20,633 bases of DNA from a virus, in the IMG/VR virus record IMGVR_UViG_3300036985_002583, positions 1 to 20,633 of that record. One strand, written 5' to 3'. Under the pieces are notes generated by a model. The model was not told the origin of the DNA. It saw nothing but the letters and a program-made list of their open reading frames with translations, and did no database searches. A program made the position numbers and the translations under genes. Shown here in pieces: positions 5,438 to 12,337 of this stretch. Each line of letters opens with the position of its first letter. Position 1 is the stretch's first letter.

Positions 5438-5453
5438 ATTTGTTAAAACAAAT
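5438..5453. repeat. ATTTGTT/AACAAAT dyad before the late genes
   Basis: ATTTGTT (5438-5444) and AACAAAT (5447-5453) form a 7-bp dyad in the gap between holin candidate and small terminase. Related half-sites occur at 1905-1911 and 12154-12167, both in control gaps. It may be a protein-binding site; AT-rich composition makes chance possible. Confidence 0.35.
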
Positions 5454-5472
5454 ACACTAAAGGATTAGTGAT

Positions 5473-5931
5473 ATGGCCGGGAAACCAAAGCCTAAAATTG
5501 AATATGCTCAAGAAGGCAGTGGACGCCCTTCAAAATTTACGCCTGAACGGCGTGCAGCTATTGTTAAAGCAATTCGAAGCCGTGTTCCCTATGAATATGC
5601 AGCCGAAGGTAACGGTATTTGCGAAGACACTCTTTACGAATGGCTAGCTAAAGGACGTCTCCATCGAAAAGAAGGGATTGATTCCGAGTACGCAATTTTT
5701 TCCGAGGACATAAAACGAGCAGAAATGGAGCGCATTATTGAGCACAATGACAATATTGCGTCTCATGTGGAGAAATGGCAATCTGATGCGTGGATATTGG
5801 AACGACGCTGGTACAAACACTATGGCTCTAATGCTCCCTTAATGGAGTTAAACAGAGAACTTGCTCAACTTAAAGATGGATTACAAAATGAAAAAAGAAA
5901 TAACCAAGAAGATAGTAAAAAAGATGATTAA
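5473..5931 (+). CDS. terS: Terminase small subunit (putative)
   Basis: The 152-residue protein begins with a basic tail and a GRPSKFTPE segment. A helix-turn-helix-like region follows (about residues 28-65, with VPYEYAAEGNGICEDTLYEWLAKGR). A helical middle contains EDIKRAEMERI and KWQSDAWILERRWYKHYG (about 95-115), and the tail is charged. This pattern is common in phage small terminase subunits, which recognise the packaging site and assemble as rings that regulate the large subunit. It opens the packaging module, although six small genes separate it from terL. AAGGA lies eight bases upstream of its ATG. A transposase-like or other HTH protein would look similar in the N terminus alone, but context favours terminase. 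Confidence 0.75.
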   Translation: MAGKPKPKIEYAQEGSGRPSKFTPERRAAIVKAIRSRVPYEYAAEGNGICEDTLYEWLAKGRLHRKEGIDSEYAIFSEDIKRAEMERIIEHNDNIASHVEKWQSDAWILERRWYKHYGSNAPLMELNRELAQLKDGLQNEKRNNQEDSKKDD

Positions 5932-6022
5932 AGGCTCTGAAGCTAAAGACGTGAAGCTTGATAAAAAGATGATGGGCAACGCTGTGCTTAAGGCTAAAAT
6001 GAAGAAGAAGGACTGCAAATAA
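5888..6022 (+). CDS. Very lysine-rich 44-aa protein
   Basis: The ORF starts with ATG at 5888, overlaps the end of terS by 44 bases in another frame, and has GGA ten bases upstream. About 17 of 44 residues are lysine, with only a few acidic ones, and a single Cys near the end. Such a peptide could bind or neutralise nucleic acid. The family is not recognised. Its reality is supported by the run of similar small basic ORFs that follows, each with its own ribosome site or stop-start coupling. Confidence 0.5.
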   Translation: MKKEITKKIVKKMIKGSEAKDVKLDKKMMGNAVLKAKMKKKDCK

Positions 6023-6038
6023 TACTAAGGAGTTAAAC

Positions 6039-6212
6039 ATGGGCGCTAAATACGGGTCACCTAAACCTGATGGTTACCAATCTACACGCAATGGCATTTG
6101 CCGCGAACGCGAACAGAAACAACAAATTCGAACATGCGAAAACACGTGCGCTCTTCGTAATCTCCCCACTCAAAGCAAAGAAAACTACGGCAAAAAAACA
6201 CGATTGGGCTGA
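6039..6212 (+). CDS. Small basic protein, 57 aa
   Basis: A strong AAGGAG lies seven bases before the ATG at 6039. The product starts MGAKYGSPKPDGY and is rich in Arg, Lys, Gln and Asn, with two Cys residues in QIRTCENTC. It is probably disordered or nucleic-acid-binding. A competing ORF in another frame (6070-6267) lacks a ribosome site. The family is not recognised with confidence. Confidence 0.6.
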   Translation: MGAKYGSPKPDGYQSTRNGICREREQKQQIRTCENTCALRNLPTQSKENYGKKTRLG

Positions 6213-6263
6213 AACAAAGCTACAAATAGACTTGAGCGGCGACGGTAAAATAGGAACAGTTAA

Positions 6264-6527
6264 ATGAAGACCCCAGCATGGCAGCGTAAAGAAGGAAAGA
6301 ATCCTGAAGGCGGTTTGAATGCGAAGGGAAGGGCTTCAGCTAAAGCTCAGGGAATGAATTTAAAACCCCCTGTTAGCGCAGCAGAAGCCAAGAAGTCACC
6401 AAAATCTGCGGCACGCAGAAAAAGCTTTTGCGCCAGAATGTCTGGGAACCCAGGAGCCATGAAAGATGAGAGCGGCAAACCTACGCGTAAAGCTTTAGCT
6501 CTTAAAAAATGGGATTGCAATAAATAA
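6264..6527 (+). CDS. DUF6321-like small basic protein, 87 aa
   Basis: The protein matches a small phage family I recognise by pattern: WQRKEGKNPEGGLNAKGR near the N terminus, a Pro/Lys/Ala-rich middle, and RRKSFCARMSGNPGAM followed by a C-terminal ALKKWDC. This is the DUF6321 pattern found in many tailed phages. Its function is not known to me. It is strongly basic and has no membrane segment. AGGA lies eight bases before the ATG. It sits in the run of small genes between the terminase subunits. Confidence 0.7.
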   Translation: MKTPAWQRKEGKNPEGGLNAKGRASAKAQGMNLKPPVSAAEAKKSPKSAARRKSFCARMSGNPGAMKDESGKPTRKALALKKWDCNK

Positions 6528-6539
6528 AAAGGATTAACC

Positions 6540-6620
6540 ATGGCTGATAAGAAAGGGATAGCCAAAGCAATTAATAAGCCTAATGCATTGAATAAGAAAG
6601 TTCTAGGGAAGAACAAATGA
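6540..6620 (+). CDS. Tiny basic peptide, 26 aa
   Basis: AAGGA lies six bases before ATG at 6540, and the stop overlaps the next start as ATGA (6617-6620). The 26 residues are mostly Lys, Asn and Ala. The well-spaced ribosome site and the coupling argue for translation. No family is recognised. Confidence 0.45.
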   Translation: MADKKGIAKAINKPNALNKKVLGKNK

Positions 6621-6763
6621 AAGCCATGGAAAATAAATGGGTCGTCAAAGAGCGCAAGAAGAAAGAGGCTGATAAGGTCGAGCCGTCTAGTACGCCCAAG
6701 TCATGCCACCTTAATGTTTCGTTAGCTACCCGTTCTCGTACATTGAGAGGGGTGCGAAAATAA
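6617..6763 (+). CDS. Small basic protein, 48 aa
   Basis: The start overlaps the upstream stop (ATGA). The product is rich in Lys and Arg (VVKERKKKEADK near residues 9-20, RSRTLRGVRK at the end). The next gene begins directly after its stop (TAAATG). It is probably translated as part of the chain of coupled small genes. No recognised family. Confidence 0.5.
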   Translation: MKAMENKWVVKERKKKEADKVEPSSTPKSCHLNVSLATRSRTLRGVRK

Positions 6764-6949
6764 ATGTTGTGCAAATCATGTGGCTACCCTGATTCGCATG
6801 TAGTTGAAACGAAAAAGGATGAAAAGCTTAACCAAATTATTCGCCGACGTGAATGCATTAAATGCGGCATACGCTATAACACACAAGAGCACATACACAG
6901 CAGACCTAACTATAAAACCCCATCGCCGAAAAAGGTGTTAGACAAATGA
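6764..6949 (+). CDS. Stand-alone NrdR-type zinc ribbon protein, 61 aa
   Basis: The N-terminal 42 residues match the zinc ribbon of bacterial NrdR. Cys3 and Cys6 in CKSC, IIRRREC with Cys31, and Cys34, then RYNTQE, have the same spacing as E. coli NrdR. NrdR is a repressor of ribonucleotide reductase genes that uses a zinc ribbon to bind NrdR boxes and an ATP-cone to sense nucleotides. The ATP-cone (about 100 residues) is absent here; only a short basic tail follows. The protein could bind DNA on its own, compete with host NrdR, or simply reuse the fold in packaging. The gene starts right after the previous stop, and its own stop overlaps terL (ATGA). Confidence 0.75.
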   Translation: MLCKSCGYPDSHVVETKKDEKLNQIIRRRECIKCGIRYNTQEHIHSRPNYKTPSPKKVLDK

Positions 6950-8505
6950 TGTTAAGCGCTGCGGGTATTGCCAGAGATATTGCTGAAATTAGACATCAGA
7001 GACAAAAAGGGATTGAGCGTCAAATAACAATTACAGATACAAGGATGGTCATTCATGCAAGAGAGCAGGATAAAATCTACGTTCCGACTACGACTGGTCA
7101 TATTGCTCATATCGATAATAGCTTTGTGCGCATCATTATGGGCCCTTATGGAAGTGGCAAGTCTACGTGGGCACTTACTGAAATCGTACAGCGCGCCTGT
7201 GCAGTGCCTGTGTGGCATGCCGGAAGACGAAGAAGCCGATGGGCCATCGTTCGAAACACAAGCGGAGAACTAAGCTCTACCACTCTTGCGTCATGGTTGT
7301 CATGGTTTGAAGACCTTGGAGACGTGCGCAAACGTCAGAAACCTATCATGACTTACGAACACAGCTTTAACGATGGTCACGGTATAGTTGAGCTAGAGCT
7401 GCTGTTTATAGCCCTAGATAGACCTGAGGACGTGCGTAAGATTAAATCCCTGGAGTTAACAGGCTGTTACATAAACGAGCTTTCAGAGGTTCCTAAAGCG
7501 GCTTTAGCGCACATGAAAGGTCGTGTTAATCGATATCCTAGTAAAGCATTCTGCACGGAACCCTATTGGTCGGGCATTATTGCGGACACTAACCCGCCGG
7601 AAGATGATCACTGGATATTTAAAGATTTTGAAGAAAACACGTACGACCATCACAAACTGTTTAAACAGCCGCCGGGATTAATCAAAAATGATGACAACAA
7701 ATGGGTACGTAATCCCGATGCTGACAATGCTAGTCATTTACCTGCTAATTATTATGAAATGCTTGCCGAAGGACAATCACAGGAGTTTATTAAAGTCTTT
7801 TGTCTTGGCGAATATGGTTCTGTTGGGTTTGGTAAACGTGTTTATCCGGAATTTAACCCGGACTTTCATGCGGTGGAATCGTTATCGGCGGCACAAGGTG
7901 AGCCTCTTATTCTGGGCTGGGATTTTGGTCTTACTCCTGCTTGCGTCGTTATGCAGTTGTCAGCTCGTGGATCTCTGCTAGTCCTCAAGGAATACGTTGG
8001 CGATGGCATGGGCATCAGAACCTTTGCAGACTCTATTGTTATTCCATGCCTACTCAGGGATTTCCCTTATTGCAAAGTAGGCATGTCCGTTGCAGACCCC
8101 GCAGGTAATGCACGAAATGAAATAGTTGAAGAAATGTCTTGCATCGGTGAATTGAACTCATTGAACATACCCACAACGGCTGCAAGAACAAATGATATTG
8201 ACCCAAGACTAGGAAGCGTTAGATACTTCTTAAACAAAATGGTTGATGGTAAACCTGGATTAATGCTTGATAGGCGCAATTGCCCCTCCTTATTTAAGGG
8301 GTTTGTAAAAGATTATGTGTATTCACGTGTAGCCGTGTCAGGTGAGGAACGTTACAAAGACAAGCCTAATAAAAACATGGCATCACATCCAATGGATGCT
8401 CTGGGTTATGGGTGTTTGGAGGTTGCTAGTGACCGGATTGCTAGTGACAAAATGGGAAACCAAAAGCCTGTTGATATGTACAATCCGGTGATGAGGATAT
8501 TTTGA
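6946..8505 (+). CDS. terL: Terminase large subunit
   Basis: The 519-residue protein is the packaging motor and headful or site nuclease. The ATPase domain shows Walker A GPYGSGKS at residues 66-73 and a Walker B with catalytic acid in LTGCYINE (about 171-178). The RNase H-like nuclease domain shows LGWDFG (Asp near 325), a second acidic site in VADPAGNARNE (about 383), and SHPMDALGYG (about 480), the third acidic position. ATP hydrolysis drives DNA into the prohead held by the portal, and the nuclease cuts the concatemer. Its start overlaps the stop of the zinc-ribbon gene (ATGATG). Length and motifs are intact. Assignment is secure. Confidence 0.95.
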   Translation: MMLSAAGIARDIAEIRHQRQKGIERQITITDTRMVIHAREQDKIYVPTTTGHIAHIDNSFVRIIMGPYGSGKSTWALTEIVQRACAVPVWHAGRRRSRWAIVRNTSGELSSTTLASWLSWFEDLGDVRKRQKPIMTYEHSFNDGHGIVELELLFIALDRPEDVRKIKSLELTGCYINELSEVPKAALAHMKGRVNRYPSKAFCTEPYWSGIIADTNPPEDDHWIFKDFEENTYDHHKLFKQPPGLIKNDDNKWVRNPDADNASHLPANYYEMLAEGQSQEFIKVFCLGEYGSVGFGKRVYPEFNPDFHAVESLSAAQGEPLILGWDFGLTPACVVMQLSARGSLLVLKEYVGDGMGIRTFADSIVIPCLLRDFPYCKVGMSVADPAGNARNEIVEEMSCIGELNSLNIPTTAARTNDIDPRLGSVRYFLNKMVDGKPGLMLDRRNCPSLFKGFVKDYVYSRVAVSGEERYKDKPNKNMASHPMDALGYGCLEVASDRIASDKMGNQKPVDMYNPVMRIF

Positions 8506-8759
8506 TGAATTTTCATCGCATGGATGTACTAGGGGTTCCAATTGGTGACTTGGAATGGTTGAAAGATGGAGAAAAAACAATGCAATTAGAGACTGATTTT
8601 GAATGGGATTTAATATACAAATCTACATACAACGAAACATGGCGTGCGATGGTTATCGGTGGGTGGCTAGTGAGACATCGAGAGCTTGGAAGTGATAATG
8701 GCGGGGAAGCATTATCAATGGTTTTTATTGCTGACCCATCTTACTCATGGGAAATATGA
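8505..8759 (+). CDS. Small hypothetical phage protein, 84 aa
   Basis: The ATG at 8505 overlaps the terL stop (TGATG). The product has a pattern seen in several small phage proteins: a Trp-rich middle with VIGGWLVRHRE, then ALSMVFIADPSYSW at the end. This suggests a small beta-rich domain. Function is unknown. It begins the accessory cassette between terL and portal. It is not an obvious structural gene. Confidence 0.7.
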   Translation: MNFHRMDVLGVPIGDLEWLKDGEKTMQLETDFEWDLIYKSTYNETWRAMVIGGWLVRHRELGSDNGGEALSMVFIADPSYSWEI

Positions 8760-8914
8760 TAATGTGCAATACAAAATGTATGTATTGTAAAAAGATAGAG
8801 CAAGAATTGAATGATAAACAAAGGTGCAAAGCTTGTGAGAAAGAATTTCAAGATATAGGTGCTGGCATCACTAAGCGTTACGGTGATGTTTTGCAGACAC
8901 TAGCCGAGAGGTAG
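8756..8914 (+). CDS. Small cysteine-rich protein, 52 aa, putative zinc finger
   Basis: ATG at 8756 overlaps the upstream stop (ATGA); ATG at 8762 is an alternative two codons later. The product has CNTKCMYC near the N terminus and RCKACEKEF further on, giving two Cys pairs that fit one zinc-binding knuckle. A short helical tail follows. Likely nucleic-acid or protein binding; family not recognised. The next gene starts three bases after its stop. Confidence 0.6.
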   Translation: MIMCNTKCMYCKKIEQELNDKQRCKACEKEFQDIGAGITKRYGDVLQTLAER

Positions 8915-8916
8915 AT

Positions 8917-9207
8917 ATGAATGATGAAATAATATTGCATGGTTTAAAAGACGCAGCATTTGCAATCAAAGAATCGCAACAAAGATTTGAGGAAATAGAA
9001 AAAATTATTACGGCGCAGTCCAATGGATGGTTTGACCATATTGATGGCCGATTGAATGAAGTTGAAGAAATATTAAACAGAATTACAGTAAATAATATAA
9101 CATCAGGTCGCAAACCACACAAATGCCCGGTGTGTTTTGGCAATGGCGATACCGAAGATTACAATCATTGTTTTCCATGTGACGGTAACGGTATTGTATG
9201 GGGTTAA
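8917..9207 (+). CDS. Coiled-coil protein with DnaJ-type Cys motifs, 96 aa
   Basis: Residues 1-60 form a charged helix with a coiled-coil character (IKESQQRFEEIEKIITA, RLNEVEEILNRI). The C-terminal part holds two CxxCxGxG motifs, CPVCFGNG and CFPCDGNG (about residues 70-93), the repeat of the DnaJ zinc-binding region. One such pair binds one zinc ion. There is no J domain, so it is not a true chaperone partner. GAGG lies five bases upstream of the ATG. Role unknown; part of the terL-portal cassette. Confidence 0.7.
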   Translation: MNDEIILHGLKDAAFAIKESQQRFEEIEKIITAQSNGWFDHIDGRLNEVEEILNRITVNNITSGRKPHKCPVCFGNGDTEDYNHCFPCDGNGIVWG

Positions 9208-9237
9208 GGAAAGCATTTAAATAAAACGGAGATTATG

Positions 9238-9498
9238 ATGGCTGAACAAAAACAAGTTACGTTGTTACTCAATTTTGCTGGCGAGAACAATGCAGTAGTT
9301 CCTCGTATGGGCCGGTTATATTGCCCTAACAACACATTAGCCGAAGTTTCTGCTGCTGGTTTTTTAGATAATTACCTACGCACTCAAAGCGCCAATCTGT
9401 TGCCCACTGACTTTGTTGCTGCCGTAGCATCAGATGGTCACCAATGGTACAAGCCTGTTTTTACTATCGGTTCATGCCAGCTAACTGTTTTACCGTAA
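9238..9498 (+). CDS. Hypothetical protein, 86 aa
   Basis: The second ATG (9238) is chosen because GGAG lies six bases upstream; the ATG at 9235 is too close. The protein is beta-rich by inspection, with hydrophobic/polar alternation and segments such as VTLLLNFAG and SCQLTVLP at the ends. It has no signal peptide. It could be a small capsid-associated or decoration protein, but I see no diagnostic motif. It lies directly before the Tad2-like gene. Confidence 0.65.
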   Translation: MAEQKQVTLLLNFAGENNAVVPRMGRLYCPNNTLAEVSAAGFLDNYLRTQSANLLPTDFVAAVASDGHQWYKPVFTIGSCQLTVLP

Positions 9499-9522
9499 AC
9501 TAAAACCAAGGGAGAAATAAAG

Positions 9523-9780
9523 ATGTTGTTGCAAGAAGCGTTAAAGATGTTACAAGAAGGTGAAGTATTATGTCGTGAAGCATGGTCATTTAACGATGGC
9601 TATTTAACGATGATGAAAGGCATGACGCACGTGTGGAAAATCGTGTTACAACCATCGCCTAATGCGGGTAACTACATTTTCTCTTTGGCTGATTTGTTGG
9701 CTGATGATTGGAAATTATTTGAAATGCCCAAAGACGCAGTAGATGCAATAATTGAAGGAAAAGTTGAGCAAGTAGCTTAA
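9523..9780 (+). CDS. DUF2829/Tad2-like protein, possible Thoeris anti-defence
   Basis: The 85-residue protein fits the DUF2829 pattern: an N-terminal helix LQEALKMLQEGEVLCREAW (residues 3-21) with the 'EAL..L..G..V.R..W' spacing, a GYL strand (26-28), a beta stretch ending in WKIVL (38-42), and a closing SLADLLADDWKLF (54-66). Members of this family include Tad2, a phage protein that sequesters the cyclic ADP-ribose-type signal of Thoeris immunity as a tetramer. The family link is by eye; the anti-defence role is inferred from it. The C-terminal 19 residues are an extra acidic helix. GGGAG precedes the ATG. It closes the accessory cassette and is followed by a hairpin before the portal gene, which fits a moron-like position. 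Confidence 0.6.
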   Translation: MLLQEALKMLQEGEVLCREAWSFNDGYLTMMKGMTHVWKIVLQPSPNAGNYIFSLADLLADDWKLFEMPKDAVDAIIEGKVEQVA

Positions 9781-9824
9781 CTGACAAACTTAGGACAAGA
9801 CGACCTGAGTAAAAGTATGCAACT

Positions 9825-9860
9825 CGTGACTTTAACAAAAAACGGTTGAAGTCACGTTTT
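9825..9860 (+). terminator. Hairpin after Tad2-like gene, possible terminator
   Basis: CGTGACTT (9825-9832) pairs perfectly with AAGTCACG (9849-9856), with a 16-base loop that can pair further (AAC/GTT), followed by TTTT. It lies between the accessory cassette and the portal gene. The T-run is short, so termination may be partial. Confidence 0.55.
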
Positions 9861-9892
9861 AAAGACAATTAACCCAACGGACGGGGAAGTGC

Positions 9893-12079
9893 ATGGAAAT
9901 CATTGCCGATCAGATCTCAGCGGAAGATATCGACAGCATCAACGAAGCATTAAGCCAAAAATTGGCCGATGCTGGCATTGATGAAGCCGAAGTATTAAAG
10001 AAAGCGCGCGAAGACCTAATCCTTTGGGAAGGTTATTTTGGCGAGAACGTAACGCGCGGCAAAGATGATATGAATTTTGTCTTACGTGACCAATGGTCGG
10101 CCGTTGAACGCTCGGAGTTTAACCGTTTGTTTAAACCCGCTATGACGTTCAACAAGCTTTATGATACAACCAAGAAAGTAGTGGGAGAACAACGCAAGAA
10201 TAAACCTGACTTAATGGTAAGGTCACTAACAGGAAAATCCACGCAGAAACAAATAGACCTAAGGGCAGACTTAGTCCGAACAATATCTTATCAATCAGAA
10301 AACGATTTAGTTTATCAGACGGCATTTAGGTCAGCCCTTATGATGGGTTACGGTGCGTTTGAGATATGCCTAGATTATGAAAGTCCCACATCATTTAATC
10401 AAATCATTCGTTATGAATTAATTCCTGATGCTACACGAACATCCTTTGACCCTACTGCATTAAAGCCACACAAAGGTGATGGTAATTTTTGCGCCAGACA
10501 ATACGTGTACACAAAAGAAGAATTTTATGCCACATTTCCGGCCGTTATGAATCCGGTTTCATATTCTGACCCTCGGTCACTTTTAGATTTTCAATGGGAA
10601 ACTCGAGATACAATTATTGTTTGCAAATATTCACGCAAAGAATGGTTTACCATTAAATTGTTTCTTTTAAGTGATGGCAGAAGCGTTACCGAAGAAGAAT
10701 GGGAAGAAATGCAACCCGAAATCAAAATGCAAACAGAACTTGCCGATGCATCACAAGTTGTTGGTGATTTAATTCGTAAAACAATTCCTGAAATTATCGG
10801 GGAACGAATGAGCAAGGATTATAAAATACGTCAATACGTGCTTACACAAAACCAAATCATTGAATTTACCGACTGGCCCTCTAAGTACCTGCCTATTATC
10901 TTTGTAGATGGTGACTCAAATTACATTAACGGCCAACAATACACGCGTTCATTTATTCATGAAGCTAAAGATGCTCAAAAGTTTGTAAACTACGTAGGCT
11001 CTGAAATTGCCGCAGAAATTAAAAACAGAAGACGCGAGCAATGGCTTGGTACGCCGGATAACATCAAGGGCAACGAACAAATGTGGCGTAATCCTGAGTT
11101 GCAAGCAGGAATGTTAACCGCAGCCCCAGACCCTAAAACTGGCGCAATGCCGCAGAAAATGCCGCAATGGGAGTTATCCGCAACCCTTCAGCAACAATTT
11201 CAACGTGGCTCACAAGACATTCGAGAAATACTTGGTTTTTCAGAAAACGAAGCCCTACAAGGTCACGATATGTCAGGCAAGGCACGGCGTGAGCGTAAAC
11301 TCGAAGGCTCTATGTCGGCTTATGTCTGGTTTGATAATTTAAACCAAGCCGTTGAACAGGGTGGACGAGTTGTTTTAGACTTGTTACCCGTAGTTGCGGG
11401 CGAATTTGAACGCCATATGGTTGTATCTAAAGCTGATGGACATACAGAATCAATAATATTAAATAAAGTAACAGGCGAAACGGAAGATGGCGATTCAATT
11501 AGAGATAATACTCTTGATGGTGGCGATTATGATGTTGAAATTGATACAGGCCCAAGTTTTGCAGTTCAGAAAGATATGGCACTTGAATTTTTTCAGCAAA
11601 CATTACAGGCTAATCCTCAAGTGTTTCCTCTTATTGCCGATTTATGGGCTAAAAATCTTGACGTTCAATTTATGCCTCAAATCTCTGAACGGTTTAAAAC
11701 ACTGGTTCCACCTCAAATTATTGCTAAAGAAGAAGGCAAGCAATTGCCTCCTCAGCCTCCGAATCCTCAAGAACAAATGATGCAAGCTCAATTAGCTCAA
11801 CAACAACAAGCGTTAAAGATAAATGAACAAAAAATGCACCTTGAAGAACAACAAATCATGGAGCGCGCAGAAGAGTTAAAAATACGTAAAGAGAAACATT
11901 TGCTTGAACAAGCTGAAATGATTCTCAAAGCACAAGAAATGAAACGCAAGGCAGGTCTTGAAGAACAACATCTTAAAGTTCAACATGGCAAATTATTGCT
12001 TGATGCAGACAAAGCAGAAAAAAACTTTTCAACTCAAATTGCCAAAGTCTTATCTGAAATACATCGCCATAACAATTAA
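9893..12079 (+). CDS. Portal protein, P22 gp1-like
   Basis: The 728-residue length is close to the 725 of P22 gp1. The N terminus has the family features LWEGYFGENVTRGKDDMNF, QWSAVERSEFNRLFKPAMTFN and VVGEQRKNKPDL (about residues 45-105), followed by the ALMMGYGAFEI region. The C-terminal 110 residues are a long Gln/Glu/Lys-rich helix, matching the barrel helices of P22-type portals that extend into the capsid. Twelve copies form the ring through which TerL pumps DNA and to which gp4 attaches. GGGGA lies upstream of the ATG. The gene is complete and unbroken. Assignment is strong. Confidence 0.9.
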   Translation: MEIIADQISAEDIDSINEALSQKLADAGIDEAEVLKKAREDLILWEGYFGENVTRGKDDMNFVLRDQWSAVERSEFNRLFKPAMTFNKLYDTTKKVVGEQRKNKPDLMVRSLTGKSTQKQIDLRADLVRTISYQSENDLVYQTAFRSALMMGYGAFEICLDYESPTSFNQIIRYELIPDATRTSFDPTALKPHKGDGNFCARQYVYTKEEFYATFPAVMNPVSYSDPRSLLDFQWETRDTIIVCKYSRKEWFTIKLFLLSDGRSVTEEEWEEMQPEIKMQTELADASQVVGDLIRKTIPEIIGERMSKDYKIRQYVLTQNQIIEFTDWPSKYLPIIFVDGDSNYINGQQYTRSFIHEAKDAQKFVNYVGSEIAAEIKNRRREQWLGTPDNIKGNEQMWRNPELQAGMLTAAPDPKTGAMPQKMPQWELSATLQQQFQRGSQDIREILGFSENEALQGHDMSGKARRERKLEGSMSAYVWFDNLNQAVEQGGRVVLDLLPVVAGEFERHMVVSKADGHTESIILNKVTGETEDGDSIRDNTLDGGDYDVEIDTGPSFAVQKDMALEFFQQTLQANPQVFPLIADLWAKNLDVQFMPQISERFKTLVPPQIIAKEEGKQLPPQPPNPQEQMMQAQLAQQQQALKINEQKMHLEEQQIMERAEELKIRKEKHLLEQAEMILKAQEMKRKAGLEEQHLKVQHGKLLLDADKAEKNFSTQIAKVLSEIHRHNN

Positions 12080-12119
12080 AACAAAAAAACTAATCTAATC
12101 CCTTTTATTAACCCAAATG

Positions 12120-12152
12120 ACCCAGGTAACGCAGCCTGGGCACCTGGGTTTT
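12120..12152 (+). terminator. Terminator-like hairpin after portal
   Basis: ACCCAGGT (12120-12127) pairs perfectly with ACCTGGGT (12142-12149), followed by T's. An internal CCTGGG (12135-12140) can pair with the left arm instead, giving two competing stems. It lies 40 bases after the portal stop. It may be an intrinsic terminator or a processing site within the late transcript. Confidence 0.65.
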
Positions 12153-12153
12153 A

Positions 12154-12223
12154 AACAAATGTTTGTTAATTTTCTTGCAAGTCGTACATGCGGGGTACCA
12201 ATCTGTTTTGGCAAGCCTATAAT
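12154..12223 (+). promoter_or_regulatory. Possible internal late promoter before scaffold
   Basis: After the hairpin there is an AACAAA/TTTGTT dyad (12154-12167) and a perfect TATAAT at 12218-12223. No clear -35 hexamer lies 16-18 bases upstream. The gap between portal and scaffold is long (about 258 bases) for this tightly packed region, so a promoter here is plausible. A mini-ORF with a ribosome site (12243-12278, 11 codons) follows. Confidence 0.35.
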
Positions 12224-12337
12224 TATTCATAACGAGGACAGGATGTTCTCAGGGTTTCAGGCCTACCGTAAGGTTTAGGGTATTAAGTCAACCGAATGAC
12301 TTACAGCATCAGGATGATGTTGATATGGAGCGAAAGG

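Noticed and set aside
6070-6267. 65-aa ORF overlapping the 57-aa gene in another frame
   Set aside because: It has no ribosome site, while the ORF from 6039 has a strong AAGGAG. Only its ATGA overlap with the next start speaks for it.
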